Positions 6,768 to 16,168 of a DNA stretch of 60,091 nt are shown here, one piece after another. The position numbers and the translations under genes were made by a program. This DNA comes from a virus: the IMG/VR virus record IMGVR_UViG_3300031249_000004, positions 1 to 60,091 of that record, one strand, 5' to 3'. The notes below the pieces were generated by a model that was not told the DNA's origin, ran no database searches, and saw nothing but the letters and a program-made list of their open reading frames with translations. The first letter of the stretch is position 1. Each line of letters begins with the position of its first letter.

Positions 6768-9700
6768 TCAGTAGCCTTCGAAATCGGCGTTGATCGTCCG
6801 GGCGACGCCGATTCCGCCGTTGAGGATCTGCAGCGTCGCGCCGGTGGCGGTGAGCCCGCTGACGCTGAGCTGATCGCCGGGCTGCGGATTGAGAATCGTC
6901 GCCGACGCGTAGGGAACCGGCGAACCGTTGGGGCCGCCGTTGAACGGCGCAGAGATTACGGAACCGTCGGGGGTGAAGACGATCGCTGCGCCGGCGGCCG
7001 GTAGAGCGTAGTTCGTGAGGTGATCCTGCCGGGCTGGGGCGTCGACGGTGAAAGAGAACTTGGTGACCGCGCAGACGGTTTTCGGATCGCTGGTCGACAA
7101 CAGGATGCGGAAATTGAAGAACTGCCCGTAGTAGGAGCCTGGCGCGTAATTCTGCCACGGACCGGAAACCAGCGTTCCCTTGTAGACATCGAGGTCGGCG
7201 TAAACGTCCGGCGAATCGTAGATATCCGGATCGAGAAAACTGACCTGGATCTGCGGCGTGGCGTTGATGAACTGAGTCGACGCCGAGCCCAGGATATCCG
7301 GCTCGGTCAGCACATTGGCGAGCGCCAACATATTGCTTGCAAGCGGAAAGCCTTCCGCCGTCCAAGTCACCGTTACGGGGCACGCCGCCTTACGGCCTGC
7401 GTCGATGATATGCGAAGACGGAATCGTATAACTTCCGTTCCCCGGCGTTGTTTCGATCAATCCTCCATTGATCGATGCGTCGCCGGCGAAGGTCCCCCCC
7501 CATCCGGTCGCTGGCTCGTCCCAGCTTTCGAGGATGTTGGAAGTCAGCAGGTTGCCGGCGATGACGACGTCGGACGGAATATCGCTGTAGACCGTCAGGC
7601 CGGTGATCGGCTGGCTGACGGCGGCGACCCAGAATGTGCCGTCGCCGCGCGTGGCGAACGGCGGGTGGGCGACCGTGCCGAGGGTCAGCGCGGCACCCCA
7701 GGTCGCGCCGAGACGGATCTCGTAGCGCACGGCGCGGAAGTCGGAAACCTCGTCCCAGTCGAGATTGGCGAAGCCGTCGACATAGACGGTGCGCAGGTTG
7801 GCGACATCGGGCAGCGGCGACGACAAAGCCGCGCCTTTGACCGTGTAAGGGTAGGCGCCGACGTCGGCCAGGCTTTGCGCTGCGACGCCGAACTGGTTGA
7901 AGGCGCAGAACTTGAAATAGACGGTCGAGCCGACCTGCGCCGAGGTGAAGGCCCATTCGAACAGCGAATCGCGATCGAGGCGCATGAACGGCGCGCCGAC
8001 GGCGTGCGCGGCGATCGGCGATTCGTAGGCGCCGCGCGACAGCACGGTCAGATTGTACTTGTTGGCCGCGGTCAGCGCGGCGTTCTGGTAGGCGACGACT
8101 TCGGCGTCGACGACGCTGATCGTCGCGTTGGCGCTGAACGCCGCGCCGGACACCGGGATCAGCGCCGCGGCGCTTTCGCTGAGATCGACGGCCAGCGTGT
8201 TGGCCGCGTCGACCGTCGGCGGGGCGATCGCCGCGGCGACGCTCGGCAGCGTGGCGGTGAGGACGCCCATGCGGGTCGAGCCGTCGAACGAACCGAGCAG
8301 GCTGTAGCTCGCGCCGTCGGTCGACAGATAGACGTCGCAACCGCCGAAATTGGCCGGGTTCTGCCCGGACAGGCCTACCCACAAAACGAGCCCGTGCCCG
8401 AGCTGATCGGGCGGCTCGAAGAAGAACGGCGCGTTGACGCTGCTCGGCGGCGCGTTGTTGAACCGCCCGGCGCCGAGGCTGACCTGCGCATTGTAAGCCG
8501 GCGCGGCGGCGGTGAGCGGGACTTCCTCGACGGTGAGGGTCAGCGTCGAATCGGCGTTCTGGTCAATCTGCGTGATGCGGACGAGCTGGCGCGTCAACTG
8601 GAACGACGGCTCGGTCAGCGTGACCGGGTCCATGACGTCGAGCAGGACGAACTGCCGTCCGATTGTGCATTGCCATTGCCGAGTCGACGCCTGCAGGCGT
8701 TGCAGCTGCAGCGACGCGGAAACGCTCGCCGCGGCGGCGAGGCTGAAAAACGAATTGTCCTTGACGTCGGACAGCCGCGTCCGCGACGTCGCGGTGATCG
8801 AGGCATCGTCGGTCGCGTAGATGGTGACCGGGGTGTAGAGATTGGCCCGGTCGGCGTAGCGGGTCTGCAGCTTGTTGAAGACGTCGAGCGGGTTGGCCGC
8901 GGCGAACGCCAGATAGGATTTGCCGGATGCCGCGCCCTGCCCCAGCGAACCCTGGTTGGGCAGGAAGTCGTCCGGGCCGAGGTCGTAGACCGGCGTGACG
9001 TTCGGCGTATAGGTCGCGCCGTTGCCGGTCACCGCGACGTCGCCGTAGGGCACGATGTCGAATACGCCGCCGGACTGGCGGAATTCGCAGTTCAGCGCCT
9101 CCATCAGCGCCTTGATATGGGCGTTGGCGGCGACCTGCGACGTCAGCGTCAGCGAGATCAGCATGCCGGTCGCGCGCCAGTAGGCGCGCGCCGTGTCGAA
9201 GTCGCCAATCGCCGCCGCCGGGAACCCCTGGACGCCCCAATCGGCATTGGTCAGGAAGGCTTCAATCCAATCGGCCGGGTTGGCGTCTTCGCCGAGCGCC
9301 GGAACGTCGGAATGGATCCCCCAGGTCGCCTCGACGGTGAAGGCGGGAAAGCTCGGCGACGAGCCGAGTTGCAGGTTCGGCCAGATGACATAGGCCAGGC
9401 CGCGATAGGCCAGCGCGTGCGTCGGGAAATTGGCTGACCACCACGAATCGTCCCCATCCGAATAGGTCCCGGAATGGAAAATCGTGTTGTAGGTCGCATT
9501 GCCCCGCGTGATGTCGCTCGACGGAACGCCGATGGCGTTGAGGTCGGCGAGCATCTGCGCGGTCGGCGATTCGAGGAAGTCGACGTTGGAGCCGTTGTAG
9601 ATCGTCGTGATCTTGGCGATCGGCCCTTCGCCGAGCAGCGACAGGCCGGAGCAGGCGTAGTTGTATTGGCCGCTGTTGCCCTTGCCCGACGAGCCGACGA

Positions 9701-9893
9701 CGCCGCCCTTGCCGCCGCCCGACGATTTGGCCGCCGTCTTGGAGAACCCGGCATAATCGACGAGAATCGGCGCCCAGCGCGTCCGGCCGCAGCCGATCGG
9801 AATCGCCGCGCCCTGCACCGACGCCGAGACGCGCAGCCCGAGGGCGACCGGATCCTGGTTGTTGGTCCGGTTCGATCGGAAGAGATTGGCCAA
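6768..9893 (-). CDS. Tail tip / central hub protein (1041 aa)
   Basis: A large baseplate hub of the kind that caps the tail and carries fibres, comparable to GTA gp15 and lambda gpJ in position. The N-terminal 450 residues look like a phage-tail_3 type domain (IPIGCGRTRWAPILVDYAGF; YACSGLSLLGEGPIAKI). Later parts hold fibronectin-like beta domains (NLDWDEVSDFRAVRYEI). No GTA TIM-barrel region was recognised. The start is TTG at 9893, three bases after the NlpC stop with GGTGAGG overlapping; no ATG is available nearby. Confidence 0.88.
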   Translation of the reverse strand: MANLFRSNRTNNQDPVALGLRVSASVQGAAIPIGCGRTRWAPILVDYAGFSKTAAKSSGGGKGGVVGSSGKGNSGQYNYACSGLSLLGEGPIAKITTIYNGSNVDFLESPTAQMLADLNAIGVPSSDITRGNATYNTIFHSGTYSDGDDSWWSANFPTHALAYRGLAYVIWPNLQLGSSPSFPAFTVEATWGIHSDVPALGEDANPADWIEAFLTNADWGVQGFPAAAIGDFDTARAYWRATGMLISLTLTSQVAANAHIKALMEALNCEFRQSGGVFDIVPYGDVAVTGNGATYTPNVTPVYDLGPDDFLPNQGSLGQGAASGKSYLAFAAANPLDVFNKLQTRYADRANLYTPVTIYATDDASITATSRTRLSDVKDNSFFSLAAAASVSASLQLQRLQASTRQWQCTIGRQFVLLDVMDPVTLTEPSFQLTRQLVRITQIDQNADSTLTLTVEEVPLTAAAPAYNAQVSLGAGRFNNAPPSSVNAPFFFEPPDQLGHGLVLWVGLSGQNPANFGGCDVYLSTDGASYSLLGSFDGSTRMGVLTATLPSVAAAIAPPTVDAANTLAVDLSESAAALIPVSGAAFSANATISVVDAEVVAYQNAALTAANKYNLTVLSRGAYESPIAAHAVGAPFMRLDRDSLFEWAFTSAQVGSTVYFKFCAFNQFGVAAQSLADVGAYPYTVKGAALSSPLPDVANLRTVYVDGFANLDWDEVSDFRAVRYEIRLGATWGAALTLGTVAHPPFATRGDGTFWVAAVSQPITGLTVYSDIPSDVVIAGNLLTSNILESWDEPATGWGGTFAGDASINGGLIETTPGNGSYTIPSSHIIDAGRKAACPVTVTWTAEGFPLASNMLALANVLTEPDILGSASTQFINATPQIQVSFLDPDIYDSPDVYADLDVYKGTLVSGPWQNYAPGSYYGQFFNFRILLSTSDPKTVCAVTKFSFTVDAPARQDHLTNYALPAAGAAIVFTPDGSVISAPFNGGPNGSPVPYASATILNPQPGDQLSVSGLTATGATLQILNGGIGVARTINADFEGY

Positions 9894-9896
9894 ACC

Positions 9897-10448
9897 TCAC
9901 CCCCAGACCGAAAAGAACCGCGTCGGGCGCCCTCCCAGATCGGCGGCGAACGGCGCCATCTCGACGACCTTGCCGCTGAGTTTGTGTGCGTGGACGATGC
10001 GCGCCGGCCATTCGACGATGATCGCCGCGTGGGCGTAGGCGCGGCCGTAGCGATAGATCACCACGTCGCCGGCGCCGGCGCGGGCCGCGTCGATCTCGGC
10101 GGCGTGGCGGGACAGGAACGTCGCCAGCTGCTCGCCGTCGCTGTGCAGGAAATGCTGCGGCGGGTAATAACCGGTGTCGATATGCGCGGTGAGCCCGGCC
10201 TCCTCGTAGACCGCGGCGATCAGCTGGGCGCAGTCGACGCCGACGCCCTTGACGCGGGCGAGATCGTGAAACGGCGTGCCAATCCAATCGCGAGCGCAGG
10301 CGACGACGCGGGCGCGGGCGGCGGTTTGGTCGGCATTCGGCAATCGGCATTCGGCAGTCGCCGCGTCGCCCGGCGCGCTTGCCCCCAATTGCCGACTGCC
10401 GACTGCCGACTGCCGCTCGGTTTCCAAAGTACCCCTCACACCCATCAT
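9897..10448 (-). CDS. NlpC/P60 tail-tip peptidase (183 aa)
   Basis: A cell-wall peptidase of the GTA gp14 / TIGR02219 type that helps the tail cross peptidoglycan. The catalytic Cys lies in GVGVDCAQLIAAVYEEAG, and the His region is AYAHAAIIVEW. The ATG overlaps the previous stop as ATGATGA; a second ATG follows at 10445. Residues about 11-40 are encoded by heptamer repeats (10330-10415), giving an odd Ser/Gly/Arg-rich extension (QSAVGSRQLG) before the usual start of the family (ARARVVACARDWIGTPF). Confidence 0.88.
   Translation of the reverse strand: MMGVRGTLETERQSAVGSRQLGASAPGDAATAECRLPNADQTAARARVVACARDWIGTPFHDLARVKGVGVDCAQLIAAVYEEAGLTAHIDTGYYPPQHFLHSDGEQLATFLSRHAAEIDAARAGAGDVVIYRYGRAYAHAAIIVEWPARIVHAHKLSGKVVEMAPFAADLGGRPTRFFSVWG
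10330..10415. repeat. Heptamer-repeat inverted array inside the NlpC gene
   Basis: The left arm 10330-10360 holds degenerate heptamers of the type GGCATTC, GGCAATC, GGCAGTC. The right arm 10386-10415 holds CCGACTG repeated three times, the reverse complement of the same unit. The arms face each other and could form a hairpin. A related array lies at 21582-21657. The array is translated as part of the NlpC N-terminus. Confidence 0.75.
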
Positions 10449-11413
10449 CCGATCTGAATTTCCGGCTGAGGCGTGAACGGTTGGCCGAGGAAGTTGACGA
10501 TGTTGGCGAAGCCGCCGCAGCCGCCGGCCCCCATGCTCTTGTCGCAGCCGGGATAGAAGGTGAAGCCATCGCCGACAGAGACAGCGAACGGCCAGGGATA
10601 TTGCGGTTGGAAGGCGTTTCCGGCCCGCGCGACGATCGTGCGCTGCAGGCCGGCGTTCGCCCCCGACGTGCAGAGCATGCGGCCTTGGGCGAATGACCCG
10701 GAGCCGCCCGGCGTCGCCGGACTGGCCAGCACGCTGTATTGAGTCGATCCGGCCAGCGCCGTCGCCGTCTTGGCGAAGCTCGCCGCGTTGAGCGTGCAGC
10801 GCGCATCGAACAGGCGATGGCGGCACGACGCCTGCACCAGATTGCGCGGCATGTTCATAGACAGCGCATATTTGTGCGAGCTGCAGTTGAACACGCAGAG
10901 CGTCGCGATGGCGTCGACCTCGCCGATCGTTCCGCCGTAGACGACGACCGAACCGACGCAAGTGCGCGCCGCAACCGTGTAGGGACCGGTCGGCGGCGCG
11001 GCCCAATAGGCGCGCGCCACCTGAACTCCCGCGCTGGCGAACAGGCCGGCGCGGCAGGCGGCGAGCCACGGCGTCGAACCGAAGACGTCGGGATAGGTGA
11101 ATTCGCCGGTGAACGGATCCTGCACCGTCGGCAGCAGCGCCACCGTCCACGGATCGTCATCGAGGCCGCGCGTCCAGCGACCCTGGGTCTTCGATTGCTT
11201 GAGGTCGATCTTCGGATAGCCGGAGCCGATCGACCCGCAGGAATAGACGTTTCCGGCATTGTCGATCGCGTCGAAATCGCCGGTGCACAGCCGGATGACC
11301 GGCCCGTTGATCGGCGTGAAGGTGTAGAGGTCGACCGAATAGAGCGGCGAGGTCGCGGCCTCGGCGATCGCCGCGTTGAGCAGCGCGACGAGGGCCGGCG
11401 AAGCGGCTTTCAT
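10445..11413 (-). CDS. DUF2163 / BR0599-type tail protein (322 aa), GTA gp13-like
   Basis: A conserved tail-tip component next to the NlpC and DUF2460 genes, the same order as gp12-gp13-gp14 in alphaproteobacterial gene transfer agents. The C-terminal BR0599 domain is clear: GDGFTFYPGCDKSMGAGGCG followed by FANIVNFLGQPFTPQPE. Many conserved cysteines (ATLCVFNCSSHKY; QASCRHRLFDARC) suggest a metal- or disulfide-stabilised fold. The ATG at 11413 lies a base before the DUF2460 stop. Confidence 0.9.
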   Translation of the reverse strand: MKAASPALVALLNAAIAEAATSPLYSVDLYTFTPINGPVIRLCTGDFDAIDNAGNVYSCGSIGSGYPKIDLKQSKTQGRWTRGLDDDPWTVALLPTVQDPFTGEFTYPDVFGSTPWLAACRAGLFASAGVQVARAYWAAPPTGPYTVAARTCVGSVVVYGGTIGEVDAIATLCVFNCSSHKYALSMNMPRNLVQASCRHRLFDARCTLNAASFAKTATALAGSTQYSVLASPATPGGSGSFAQGRMLCTSGANAGLQRTIVARAGNAFQPQYPWPFAVSVGDGFTFYPGCDKSMGAGGCGGFANIVNFLGQPFTPQPEIQIG

Positions 11414-11414
11414 C

Positions 11415-12089
11415 TCAGAAATTCCGGGTGGAGAAGCTGATCTTCGGCGCTTCCCACAATCCGCCCATCAGCTTCGACAGCTCGATGACGTCGTCGTCGA
11501 AGTTGCACGGCCAGTAGTAATTGCCGTCCCAGCTCAGCGCCGAACCGCCGGCCGGCGGCGCGACGAAAGTCACGAGGCCGTTGACGATGGAATAGCTCGA
11601 GGACAGCTGCAGCACGCCGCCGATGTAGAGATTGGGCGTCGGATAGGGCGCATTGATCGTCCCCCAGCCGTTGGGATTGGGCACGACGACCGGGCCGGCC
11701 TGGTTGAGCGGCGCATAGATCGCGTCGGCCCAGCCGCCGGCGGCGCGGGCCAACTGAAACTTGGTCGTCACGCTGTCGCCGACGCCGAATTGCTGGCCGA
11801 CGATCTGGCAATCGTCGACGTCCCAATAGTTGAAGATCAGCGCGCCAGCGAGGCATTGGTTGAAGAAACCCTCGAGCGCTTGCAACGAGTTGGCGACCAG
11901 CGCCGGAAACGCGCCGGAGGAATCGAGTCCGGCGACGCTGATCTCGTATTTTCGCTCCGGCTGCGTGCGGTTGGCGAAGGTCGTCTTCTTGCCCGACATG
12001 GCGCGCTGGACTGTCGTGTCGAAGCCGCCGCCGCTGCGTTTGACCGGAAAGGCGCTCGCCGGCAGATAGGGGAAGACAAGCGTCGCCAT
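11415..12089 (-). CDS. DUF2460 distal tail protein (224 aa), GTA gp12-like
   Basis: A distal tail component of TIGR02217/DUF2460. The family-like motifs are FPVKRSGGGFDTTVQRAMSG, PERKYEISVAGL, then LQALEGFFNQCLAGALIFNY. It bridges the tape measure gene and the gp13-like gene as expected for the family. ATG at 12089. Confidence 0.9.
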   Translation of the reverse strand: MATLVFPYLPASAFPVKRSGGGFDTTVQRAMSGKKTTFANRTQPERKYEISVAGLDSSGAFPALVANSLQALEGFFNQCLAGALIFNYWDVDDCQIVGQQFGVGDSVTTKFQLARAAGGWADAIYAPLNQAGPVVVPNPNGWGTINAPYPTPNLYIGGVLQLSSSYSIVNGLVTFVAPPAGGSALSWDGNYYWPCNFDDDVIELSKLMGGLWEAPKISFSTRNF

Positions 12090-12092
12090 GGG

Positions 12093-14693
12093 TCAGTAGG
12101 CTCCGCGCGTGCTGGGTTCGCGGGTGAAGACCTGCCCGACGATCCTGGCGATCTCGCGCGCGTTGGCGCGGATGTCGGACATCTGCGCCATGCCGTTGTG
12201 GGTGTAGTTGAGCGTCAGACTGTGACCGGGCGCCGCCCCGCCGCCGCCTGCCCCGCCGCCGCTCGCCATCGCGTCGAGGAATTGCGCCGGCGGCCCGGAC
12301 GGCACCACCTTCTCGCCGGCGTGGATCAGCGCAATCATGTCGTTTGGCACCGTCCAGGCGCCCTTGTCGAACGAGCCGAAGGCCTCGACGCCGGCGAAAG
12401 CAACCGCCGCTGCGGCCGGGGCCAGCACAGGGCCGATGATCGGAATTCCGGCCACCGCTGCATAAGCGCCGGCCGCAGCGCGCGCCGCGTCGCCGGAGAT
12501 CGTCGAGGCGTTGATGGCTTTCTGCGCCGCGGCGCCTGTGGCGATTTCGCCGGTCTGCGTCGCAACGGCCGCCCCTGTCGCGGCCGTTTGCGCGCCAAGG
12601 CCGAAAATGTTGGCGGCGATCGTCGCGGCGTGTTCGGCCGCCCATTTGATGCAGAACTTGATCACGTCCTCGAGCGCCGAGGCCGCCATATTCTTGAACG
12701 CCTGGGCGATCGACGTCGCGCCGCGCAGCACGCCGTTGACCTGCGAATTGAGCACGCCGGCGACCTGGTCGGCGCCGGCCTTCCATTCCTGCGCGCTCTG
12801 CTCGGCCGCCTTGGTCTCGGCCTGGGCGATCTGATGCTGGATCTCGGCCAGCGCCTGGGCTTCCTGGCGCTTGATGGCGATAATCCGCGAGGAGGTCAGT
12901 CCGGCGGTCTGCAATTCCTTGTCGTAAACCGCCTGGACGCCCTGCTCTTCCGCGCTCAGCGTCGCGACGGTCTGCGCCAGCCACTCGCCCATCGAGATCT
13001 GATGCGTCTTGAGCTGCTCGTTGAACAGGTCTTCCTTTTGCCGCGCCGCGTTCTTCAGCGCGTCGACCTCGAGCCCCGCTTCCTCCTGCGCCGCGCGCAG
13101 CTGCTCCTGCAGCGCCTTGTCCTTGGCGCCCTGCGACTGCTCGTCGAGATTGGGAACGGAAGCTTTAGCGCCCTGCTCCGGTCCTTCAGCGCCGCCGCCC
13201 TTGTAGGGCGAGCCCCAGATCGTCGCCAACTCGCCCCTCATCGTTCGGGCGTTGGCGAGAACCTGATCCTTCGTCTTGTTGAAGATATCGACAACGGCGG
13301 CGTTGCTCTGCTGCGACGCACGTTCGGCCGCCGAGAAGTCAAAGACGCCGGAGAAGGCGCCGGCGATCTTCTTCGCTGAATCGCCCGCATCGCTTCCCAT
13401 GCCGCCGAAGGCCGCTTTCGCGCCGGCGAAGTCGAGCTTCAACGCGTCGCCAATGACGGTCCCGAGATCGACAAACTGCTTGCCGACCGCCTTGACCGCT
13501 TCCGCGCCGGCTGTGACGAGGGCCTTGAAGAATTCAGGAATGGCGCGCCCTAGCGCCAAGAATATCTCGCTGATCGTCCGGCCGAGGCCGAGAAACGATT
13601 GAATGAGCGCGCGGGTCGCGCCGTCGCCGATCGTGTCAAAATCGGCGATCCCAGCCGCCGTGATGACGATCGCCGTTTCGACGCCTTTGAAGGCGGTCGC
13701 CACGACGCTCAGCATCTGGCCGAAAAACTCGCCATTCTTGATCGAATTCGAAAACGCTTGAGCGAGGTCGATCATCATCCGGACCGCGCCGTTGACGACG
13801 TCAATAAAGGGCTTGAAGCCTTGGACGGCGACGCCCTCGATCGACGCGCCGAGGGTGACGAAGTTGTGCTCCATGCCAACCAGTCGCCCGGTGGTGGTCT
13901 CGTCGAGGACACTGTTGGTCGCGTCGGCAGTGCGGCGGAAGCTCTCCATGCCGGCCGAGCCCTGGTTGAGCAGCGGAATCAGCTCGACGAAGCCCCGGCC
14001 CAACGATTGCAGCGCGGCAGTCTTGTTGGTGCCGTCGGCGAAGCGGGACGTTGCGTCGGCGATCTTGTCCATCTGCTCGGGCAGCGAAAGGCCGACGAGT
14101 TCCTTGGCGCTGAGGCCGAGCGCCTTGAGGCCGGCGACCGCCGAACCCGTGCCTTGGGTCGCCTTGGCTAGGTTGACCTCGAAACGGCCCATCATCTGAT
14201 CGATGTTCTGGGCGTTGGTACCGGTCGAGGCGAAGGCGAAGTTGAGCTGGCCGACCTCCTCGGTGGTCAGCCCGAGGATCATCGCCGTGCGCTCGGTCTG
14301 CTCGCCGAGCTCGCCCATCGATTTGACGAATTCGATGATCTTGTCGATGGCGAAGGTCGCGGCAAACAGTTCGACGACACCGCCGAGATTCTCCTTGATG
14401 GCGGCGATCGGGGCGAGCAGGCCGGCGAGGCCGCCGGCGCCGGCTTCGCCGACGCCCTTGAGCTCGTCCTTGAAGCCGCTCACCCGCCCCTTGGCGAGGG
14501 CGACCGATTCGCCGAGCGCCAGCACTTTCTGGCCCAGTTCGGAATCGGCTGACGCGCCGGTCTTCTGCATCTCGCGCGCCAGCGTGTTGAGCTCGCGCGT
14601 CATCGCCGTCACTTCGGCCTTGGCGAGCGCCAGCGCGGCCTCGAGGCCGCCCGTGTCGGCGCCAAAGCTGACATAGACGTCGGCCGCGGCCAT
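12093..14693 (-). CDS. Tape measure protein (866 aa)
   Basis: It sets tail length and is ejected with the DNA. The start ADVYVSFGADTGGLEAALAL is typical of the family, followed by a long coiled coil to about residue 100, a hydrophobic central region (VELFAATFAIDKIIEFVKSM), a second coiled coil (residues about 530-640) and a hydrophobic Ala/Gly-rich C-terminus with IHAGEKVVP. The length of 866 residues implies a tail of roughly 130 nm by the usual ratio of 0.15 nm per residue. Confidence 0.95.
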   Translation of the reverse strand: MAAADVYVSFGADTGGLEAALALAKAEVTAMTRELNTLAREMQKTGASADSELGQKVLALGESVALAKGRVSGFKDELKGVGEAGAGGLAGLLAPIAAIKENLGGVVELFAATFAIDKIIEFVKSMGELGEQTERTAMILGLTTEEVGQLNFAFASTGTNAQNIDQMMGRFEVNLAKATQGTGSAVAGLKALGLSAKELVGLSLPEQMDKIADATSRFADGTNKTAALQSLGRGFVELIPLLNQGSAGMESFRRTADATNSVLDETTTGRLVGMEHNFVTLGASIEGVAVQGFKPFIDVVNGAVRMMIDLAQAFSNSIKNGEFFGQMLSVVATAFKGVETAIVITAAGIADFDTIGDGATRALIQSFLGLGRTISEIFLALGRAIPEFFKALVTAGAEAVKAVGKQFVDLGTVIGDALKLDFAGAKAAFGGMGSDAGDSAKKIAGAFSGVFDFSAAERASQQSNAAVVDIFNKTKDQVLANARTMRGELATIWGSPYKGGGAEGPEQGAKASVPNLDEQSQGAKDKALQEQLRAAQEEAGLEVDALKNAARQKEDLFNEQLKTHQISMGEWLAQTVATLSAEEQGVQAVYDKELQTAGLTSSRIIAIKRQEAQALAEIQHQIAQAETKAAEQSAQEWKAGADQVAGVLNSQVNGVLRGATSIAQAFKNMAASALEDVIKFCIKWAAEHAATIAANIFGLGAQTAATGAAVATQTGEIATGAAAQKAINASTISGDAARAAAGAYAAVAGIPIIGPVLAPAAAAVAFAGVEAFGSFDKGAWTVPNDMIALIHAGEKVVPSGPPAQFLDAMASGGGAGGGGAAPGHSLTLNYTHNGMAQMSDIRANAREIARIVGQVFTREPSTRGAY

Positions 14694-14696
14694 TGC

Positions 14697-14998
14697 TCAT
14701 CCGCCTTTGTTGGGGAACCAGCGTTCTGGCAAGTCGAAGACGCCGGCGTCGCGCGCCGCCGCCTCCTCGAAGCTCATCGGATCGATTTCCGCCTCGGCCG
14801 GCTTCCAGCGCAGGCCTTGGGCGATGACGCCAATCAGGGCGCCGGGCGGCGGGTTGCGGCGCCAGTAGGCGTAGAGGTCGTTGACGTCGAAGAGCGTCGT
14901 CTCTCGGGCCTCTTGCGGCGTGTAGCCGCATTCCGTCTGCAAGCGGCCGAGGACGTCCTGAAACCAGCGTTCGGTCAGGATGGGCTCTTCGACGACCC
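14697..14998 (-). CDS. Tail assembly chaperone, frameshift extension (about 100 codons)
   Basis: This open frame lies in the -1 frame after the chaperone gene and has no convincing start codon of its own after the overlap. The text RWFQDVLGRLQTECGYTPQ and DLYAYWRRNPPP is clearly coding. It matches the T part of lambda G/GT chaperones, made by -1 frameshifting near the end of the first frame. The fused product would be about 209 residues. It ends four bases before the tape measure ATG. Confidence 0.72.
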
Positions 14999-15325
14999 TT
15001 CCCCCGTGGGCGCGGCCGCCTCGCCGGCCTTCTGAATCATGCCAGAGAAGGCGAGCACCGCCTGCGTCGCTTCGCGCAATTCGCTCGGCGAGCATTCGAG
15101 CTCGTCGAGATCGCCGAGCGGCGGATTGGCCCGCTCGAACACCAACGCCGCGGTGGCGATTCCGTGCTCGAACATTCCCCCGGCGTCGACATCCTTGGCG
15201 CGGTTGAATTCGTCCCAGTGCTTCACCAGGCGGCGGATCTGCCCGAGGTTGAGCCGCGGCACGGCGAACGTTTTGCCGCCGAGGCTGACGGGGACGGATT
15301 CGGGATCCGGCGCGATCTTGATCAT
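14975..15325 (-). CDS. Tail assembly chaperone (116 aa), lambda G-like
   Basis: A short acidic protein between the tail tube and tape measure genes, the classic place of the tail chaperone that keeps the tape measure soluble. It begins MIKIAPDPESVPVSLGGKTF and has helical middle segments (LNLGQIRRLVKHWDEFNRAK). The ATG overlaps the tail tube stop as TGATG. The last codons overlap the -1 frame extension. Confidence 0.8.
   Translation of the reverse strand: MIKIAPDPESVPVSLGGKTFAVPRLNLGQIRRLVKHWDEFNRAKDVDAGGMFEHGIATAALVFERANPPLGDLDELECSPSELREATQAVLAFSGMIQKAGEAAAPTGEGSSKSPS
14999..15005 (-). promoter_or_regulatory. Candidate -1 ribosomal slippery site GGGGGAA
   Basis: On the minus strand the chaperone frame reads ACG GGG GAA at this place. 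Slipping back one base keeps GGG on GGG and moves to the frame that encodes the extension (AGG GTC GTC). The heptamer is G-GGG-GAA, not the ideal X-XXY-YYZ, because the A-site codon re-pairs imperfectly. It is the best site visible in the overlap. Confidence 0.45.
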
Positions 15326-16086
15326 CAGCTGACGTCTCCGGTCGACAGCGTGGCGATGTTGCCGGTCCCGTCGTCCATGATGGAGATGTCGAACTCGGGG
15401 ACCGTCCAGTCGCTGGTCTTCGAACCGAACGACAGCTTAGTGCAGGTCGCCTTGTTGATCTTCAGCGTGGTGTAGAGGCCGCTTTGCGGGTCGCGGTTGC
15501 GGAACACGCAGCCGAAGGTCGGCGTCGAGCCGAGCGCCAGATTGGCGATGGCGATCTGCTCGCCGGTGGTCAGCGTATAGAGATAGTCGAGCGCCACGGA
15601 ATTGCCGGCGTCGCTCGCCGAGAAGGTATAGACGCCCGTAGTGCTCGGCGCGGCTGGCGGCTGGTATTGAGCCGAGGCGGACGGGGCGGTCGTCATCGTT
15701 GCGAGGTTGAGGCCGAGCGGCCCGGCATACGTGACGCCCTGGTCGCCGGCGAAGGTCGACTGGTTGGTCGGCGAGACCGTGTAGGGCGACGACGACGGCA
15801 CGACATGCACTTCGTCGACCGCGGCGGCGATCTGGCCGGTGGTCAGCGCCTGGCCGAAGAAGATCGAGTTGAACAGCTTGGCCGAAATCACCGCCGCCTT
15901 GGCCTTGATCGACCATTTGGCTTCGCCGCGCGCCACCAGGATCGGAAACTGGTTGGTGCCGAGCAGCGGCTTGTCGGAGAACGACAGATCCGCGGTGATG
16001 TCCTGCAACGCGCCGAAACGCACCGGCGTCTGGCCGGTGATGTCGTTGCGGGTGCCGAACAGGGCGCCGGCGCCGAAATTGAGCAT
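15325..16086 (-). CDS. Major tail (tube) protein (253 aa)
   Basis: The main tube subunit, expected to be among the most abundant virion proteins. It starts MLNFGAGALFGTRNDITGQT and has tube-like beta-rich text (LQDITADLSFSDKPLLG, AKWSIKAKAAVISAKLFNSI) with an Ig-like insert. It is located directly upstream of the chaperone pair and tape measure, as in other siphoviruses. The ATG has GGAG about 10 bases upstream and is preceded by the tandem-hairpin leader at 16107-16154. Confidence 0.88.
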   Translation of the reverse strand: MLNFGAGALFGTRNDITGQTPVRFGALQDITADLSFSDKPLLGTNQFPILVARGEAKWSIKAKAAVISAKLFNSIFFGQALTTGQIAAAVDEVHVVPSSSPYTVSPTNQSTFAGDQGVTYAGPLGLNLATMTTAPSASAQYQPPAAPSTTGVYTFSASDAGNSVALDYLYTLTTGEQIAIANLALGSTPTFGCVFRNRDPQSGLYTTLKINKATCTKLSFGSKTSDWTVPEFDISIMDDGTGNIATLSTGDVS

Positions 16087-16106
16087 GGCGTAAACTCCAT
16101 CGATGG

Positions 16107-16154
16107 GCGCTTCACAGCGCGGCGGGAATGCGGCGTCTCACGACGCGGCGGTCA
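16107..16154 (-). promoter_or_regulatory. Tandem GUGA-tetraloop hairpin leader of the tail tube gene
   Basis: In the mRNA sense this 48-base element contains GCGUC-GUGA-GACGC and then GCGCU-GUGA-AGCGC, two 5-bp stems capped by the same GNRA tetraloop. It ends 20 bases before the ATG, just before the ribosome binding site. The only other copy seen, with 46 of 48 identical bases, lies before the major capsid gene (23710-23757). Confidence 0.78.
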
Positions 16155-16168
16155 GCTTCTCTGCGGGA

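Noticed and set aside
7020-9437. An 805-codon open frame on the plus strand
   Set aside because: It lies antisense to the tail hub gene; GC-rich codons leave the opposite frame open. The composition (Arg/Gly/Asp-rich) has no protein-like pattern.
9897-12089. A gene transfer agent cluster
   Set aside because: The tail-tip genes resemble GTA genes, but the genome has an integrase, attP, immunity region, replication and lysis genes, so it is a complete phage.
11376-13379. A 667-codon plus-strand open frame, and similar ones at 26910-28904 and 36666-38648
   Set aside because: All are antisense shadows of tape measure/tail, terminase and Dam-type genes, with shadow composition and no ribosome binding site or neighbours in register.
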